This document shows, piece after piece, positions 14,861-16,654 of a DNA stretch of 16,654 bases. Origin of the DNA: JAAYJS01 sp964346185 (lineage in GTDB: Bacteria > Bacillota > Clostridia > Eubacteriales > Eubacteriaceae). The stretch is from assembly GCA_964346185.1 (NCBI GenBank), contig CAYFTR010000033.1:1-16654 (forward strand), written 5' to 3'. The notes under the pieces were generated by a model. That model was not told the origin of the DNA and ran no database searches. It saw nothing but the letters and a program-made list of their open reading frames with translations. A program made the translations under genes and the position numbers. Within the stretch, counting starts at the first letter, position 1, and each line of letters opens with the position of its first letter.

Positions 14861-14889
14861 ATCATATGCTAATTTTTTAGCCCTGTCAA
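14861..14889 (-). promoter_or_regulatory. Promoter of the B12-riboswitch transport operon
   Basis: On the minus strand consensus TTGACA (14884-14889) and TATGAT (14861-14866) are 17 bases apart. The spacer holds an inverted repeat, GCTAA/TTAGC, that could be an operator. Transcription should start near 14854, just before the aptamer. Confidence 0.88.
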
Positions 14890-14925
14890 CTGCGAAATAC
14901 TTTGTTTTTACAGCTGTTCAACTTC

Positions 14926-14954
14926 TATACAAAATGTATACCTACAGTGGTATA
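14926..14954. repeat. Two overlapping palindromes upstream of the operon promoter
   Basis: TATAC-AAAAT-GTATA (14926-14940) overlaps TATACC-TACAGT-GGTATA (14937-14954). They lie about 40-65 bases upstream of the -35 at 14884-14889 and just past the trmN6 stop. No T run makes them a terminator; a protein-binding site is possible. Confidence 0.4.
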
Positions 14955-14974
14955 AGTATGACTGTTAGTGGTTG

Positions 14975-15745
14975 CTAACCCCAGGCTTTGCCGTATTTTT
15001 CTTCTTCGTAAATACGATTGATAAGCTCGGTGTAGTTGCCTTGACTGTCGTAAATAATTAAAGGCGGCTCTACCTGTAAAAAAGCATTGCCCTTTTTTAC
15101 CGCTTCGATGAGTACCAAATTGGCCTGCTTATGCACATAAGGGTGCACAAAACGCAGTTTTTTAATTTCGATATCCGCCTGACGCAAAGCGGTCACCACA
15201 TCTCCCAAGCGATCCGCCCGGTGAATTAAAATGAGTTTACCCTTATCCTTTAAATATTTTTTAGAAAAATTTGCCAAATCTTCGACGGTCATCATTACTT
15301 CGTGACGGGAGACGGCTCTACTGCTCCCCTCGGCATGCTTACCGTGGGTTTTTTTCATATACGGCGGGTTACAGATAATAACGTCGTAATGTTGATAATT
15401 AAGATCCAACGCTTTCGAACGGATATCTCCCTCCCTGACGGTAATTTGATCCTCTAAACCGTTAAGGGCAACACTGCGTCGTGCCATATCCGCCATAACC
15501 GCCTGGACCTCCACCGCTTCCATGTTTTTTGTTCTGTCGTGACCCACCAACAATAAGGGGATAATCCCCGTGCCGGTGCCCACCTCCAACACCTTGGTTT
15601 TTAAATGAACAAAACGGGAAGCATACCACGCCAACAACACCGCATCGATTCCGAAGCAAAACAACTCCGTATTTTGAATGATGTGCAGACCCTTTAAATC
15701 TAAATTTTCGCACTTTTCGTTTTCTTTAAGATCCGTTACTTTCAT
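14975..15745 (-). CDS. trmN6: tRNA1(Val) adenine-37 N6-methyltransferase family protein
   Basis: This 256-residue SAM-dependent methyltransferase belongs to the TrmN6/YabB group (COG4123 type). The N-terminal FGIDAVLLAWYA (31-42) is the family version of FSLDAVLLAHFA. The SAM-binding motif is EVGTGTG (54-60), and the catalytic NPPY motif of N6-adenine methylases is at 126-129 (ICNPPYMKK). The region from KLRFVHPYVHKQANLVLIEA to the end is also typical. The ATG at 15745 is chosen because a TATAAT lies 35 bases upstream; the longer frame to 15862 would begin before that promoter and adds an unconserved hydrophobic tail. The ribosome site (GGAAAG) is weak. E. coli TrmN6 modifies tRNA1(Val); the exact substrate here is inferred from family. 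Confidence 0.88.
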   Translation of the reverse strand: MKVTDLKENEKCENLDLKGLHIIQNTELFCFGIDAVLLAWYASRFVHLKTKVLEVGTGTGIIPLLLVGHDRTKNMEAVEVQAVMADMARRSVALNGLEDQITVREGDIRSKALDLNYQHYDVIICNPPYMKKTHGKHAEGSSRAVSRHEVMMTVEDLANFSKKYLKDKGKLILIHRADRLGDVVTALRQADIEIKKLRFVHPYVHKQANLVLIEAVKKGNAFLQVEPPLIIYDSQGNYTELINRIYEEEKYGKAWG

Positions 15746-15779
15746 GATATGTATCACTTTCCGATAAATTACAATACCT

Positions 15780-15785
15780 ATTATA
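15780..15785 (-). promoter_or_regulatory. -10 element of the trmN6 promoter
   Basis: TATAAT on the minus strand, with a weak -35 (TTTTAT) 17 bases upstream. Transcription near 15773 would give a 28-base leader and supports the start at 15745. Confidence 0.6.
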
Positions 15786-15889
15786 TACCGCAAAAGCAAC
15801 GGATAAAAGCCGATGACGGTGTTTATTGAGAACACTTTCATCAAAAAACACGGACGGGGCATAAAATCTTCGACTTCCGTAAGGATTGC

Positions 15890-15918
15890 TTTATTATCCG
15901 CCTTATCTTTGTTATAAT
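15890..15918 (+). promoter_or_regulatory. Promoter of the plus-strand gene at the window end
   Basis: TATAAT (15913-15918) with TTTATT (15890-15895) 17 bases upstream. It points away from the trmN6 promoter, making a divergent pair. The leader to the ATG at 16116 would be about 190 bases. Confidence 0.6.
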
Positions 15919-15924
15919 AAAAAT

Positions 15925-16115
15925 ACTATGATGCAAAACGAAAGGGTCATTGCGAAACGGCAAGGCGGAAAAATCACCGAAGACCCGTCGCCCCTTTCGC
16001 AGACACAACCTTTTCGATGAATAAAGCCTTTAAGGGTACTCCGTGAGTGCCGTAAAACAACAGCGTAACGGATAACCGTTGCCAGCAATCAGGTAAATGG
16101 AAGGAAAAAGTTGCA
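15925..16115 (+). other. Long hairpin-rich leader of unknown function
   Basis: CGAAAGGG (15939-15946) is the exact complement of CCCTTTCG (15992-15999), and GGGTC/GACCC lies within. GGTACTC-CGT-GAGTGCC (16035-16051) is a 7-pair hairpin with one G-T pair. AACGG/CCGTT (16067-16080) is a third stem. A 30-codon frame (15928-16020) starts within a few bases of the predicted transcript start but has no ribosome site. I do not match this to a riboswitch class, T-box or known small RNA. Confidence 0.4.
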
Positions 16116-16654
16116 ATGTTTTGGAAAAGAAAAAAGAAAACCTCCCCGCCCGAGGCAACCCGAGAACCACTCGAACCACAGGTCGGAGGTAGCGAAAAAT
16201 CGGATAGCGAGGCACCACCGCAGGTCGGTACGGACAAACAAACAGCCCCTATCGATGTCGTTTTACTGAAAGATGACCCGATACATCCCCAAACAGCCGA
16301 CCCGCAGGAGGCAGCGGAACAACCGCCTGTTTCCGATGTATCGGAAGCGGTAAAAGAAACGGTGCAAGCCCCCCCTCCGGATCCGGAAGAGGTTAAACGC
16401 CTTGCTCTGGAAGAACAGCAAACCGTCAACTTGGAAAAAGTTGCCGCCGCTTTAAAAGAAATGGAAAAACCCCGTTGGGCGGCGGTGGATCAAGTTGCCA
16501 TTCGCCAACAACGAATCGAAAGAAAACGTCAGGAAGAAGAACGCAAACGATTGGAGCAGGAACGGCTCGCAGAAGAAGCAAGGCTTGCAGAAGAAAAACG
16601 GCTCGCAGAAGAAAAACGGCTCGCTGAAGAAGCAAGGCTTGCGGAAGAAAAACG
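16116..16654 (+). CDS. N-terminal part of a charged, coiled-coil-rich protein (cut by window end)
   Basis: An open frame of 179 complete codons runs off the window without a stop. The ATG at 16116 follows GGAAGGAAAA. It starts very basic (MFWKRKKKTS). A Pro-, Glu- and Gln-rich disordered linker spans about 10-100, followed by a Lys/Glu/Arg helix from about 125. From residue 150 come five hexapeptide units of the form RLAEE(A/K), a long charged helix or coiled coil. There is no signal peptide, membrane segment or catalytic motif in the visible part. A basic start plus an acidic, low-complexity N-terminal region before a conserved domain occurs in, for example, FtsY, but nothing seen here proves that, and other scaffold or envelope proteins look similar. 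The identity lies in the missing C-terminal part. Confidence 0.8.
   Translation, partial: MFWKRKKKTSPPEATREPLEPQVGGSEKSDSEAPPQVGTDKQTAPIDVVLLKDDPIHPQTADPQEAAEQPPVSDVSEAVKETVQAPPPDPEEVKRLALEEQQTVNLEKVAAALKEMEKPRWAAVDQVAIRQQRIERKRQEEERKRLEQERLAEEARLAEEKRLAEEKRLAEEARLAEEK
16563..16652 (+). repeat. Five tandem 18-base units encoding RLAEE(A/K)
   Basis: Units at 16563, 16581, 16599, 16617 and 16635 each read (C/A)GGCT(C/T)GC(A/T/G)GAAGAA followed by GCA or AAA. The alternation of GCA- and AAA-ending units suggests duplication of two-unit blocks. It may continue beyond the window and could vary in copy number. Confidence 0.85.

Noticed and set aside
15746..15862. N-terminal extension of the TrmN6 protein
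   Set aside because: It would start upstream of the TATAAT at 15780-15785 and adds a hydrophobic tail absent from the family.
15928..16020. A 30-codon frame starting ATGATG just after a TATAAT
   Set aside because: It would need leaderless translation, has no recognisable product, and overlaps the inverted repeat. Kept only as part of the leader description.
15974..16635. Minus-strand frames opposite the window-end gene
   Set aside because: Low-complexity Ser/Gly/Leu-rich translations that are shadows of the plus-strand repeat gene.
1..16654. CRISPR array, tRNA, rRNA or insertion-sequence transposase
   Set aside because: No regularly spaced direct repeats, cloverleaf or rRNA signatures, or transposase-like frames were seen.

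Overview
The window looks like a scaffold from a draft or metagenome-assembled genome of a Bacillota (Firmicutes) bacterium of medium GC content. The reasons are strong AGGAGG-type ribosome sites, TTG starts, sigma-A promoters, a YhaM-type exoribonuclease, a TrmN6/YabB methyltransferase, a sortase-type surface anchor and a riboswitch with an intrinsic terminator. The genus cannot be told from the sequence. Two runs of exactly 100 N (4785-4884 and 5957-6056) are conventional gaps of unknown length, so the 1,072-base piece between them is joined to its neighbours only by scaffolding.

Region 1 (1-4784, minus strand): carA and carB, the two subunits of carbamoyl-phosphate synthase, overlap by 10 bases behind a 5' leader carrying an inverted repeat. 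The CarA glutaminase domain has lost all three catalytic residues (Cys to Gly258, His to Tyr343, Glu to Gln345), so the enzyme should use free ammonia rather than glutamine.

Region 2 (4885-6433): one strongly signalled gene encodes a small secreted protein with two 74-residue-spaced repeats, an acidic Cys cluster and a VPETS sortase-like C-terminus. A GC-rich hairpin cluster follows at the contig edge. Beyond the second gap lies a frameshifted AbrB-like mini-gene with an intact promoter and ribosome site.

Region 3 (6434-8053, plus strand): an extended -10 promoter drives a previously unlisted 42-codon ORF overlapping the start of yhaM. A GC-rich repeat motif and a bidirectional terminator follow.

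Region 4 (8054-14889, minus strand): a compact cobalamin riboswitch plus terminator precedes a six-gene operon. It encodes two Nik/Dpp/Opp-type permeases, a lipoprotein binding protein, two ATPases and a MATE exporter. B12 control suggests cobalt or a corrinoid as cargo, and the MATE gene raises the possibility of an exported carrier such as a metallophore.

Region 5 (14975-16654): trmN6 (minus) diverges from a plus-strand gene that runs off the window. Its start has a basic N-terminus, a Pro/acidic linker and hexapeptide RLAEE(A/K) repeats, preceded by a hairpin-rich leader.
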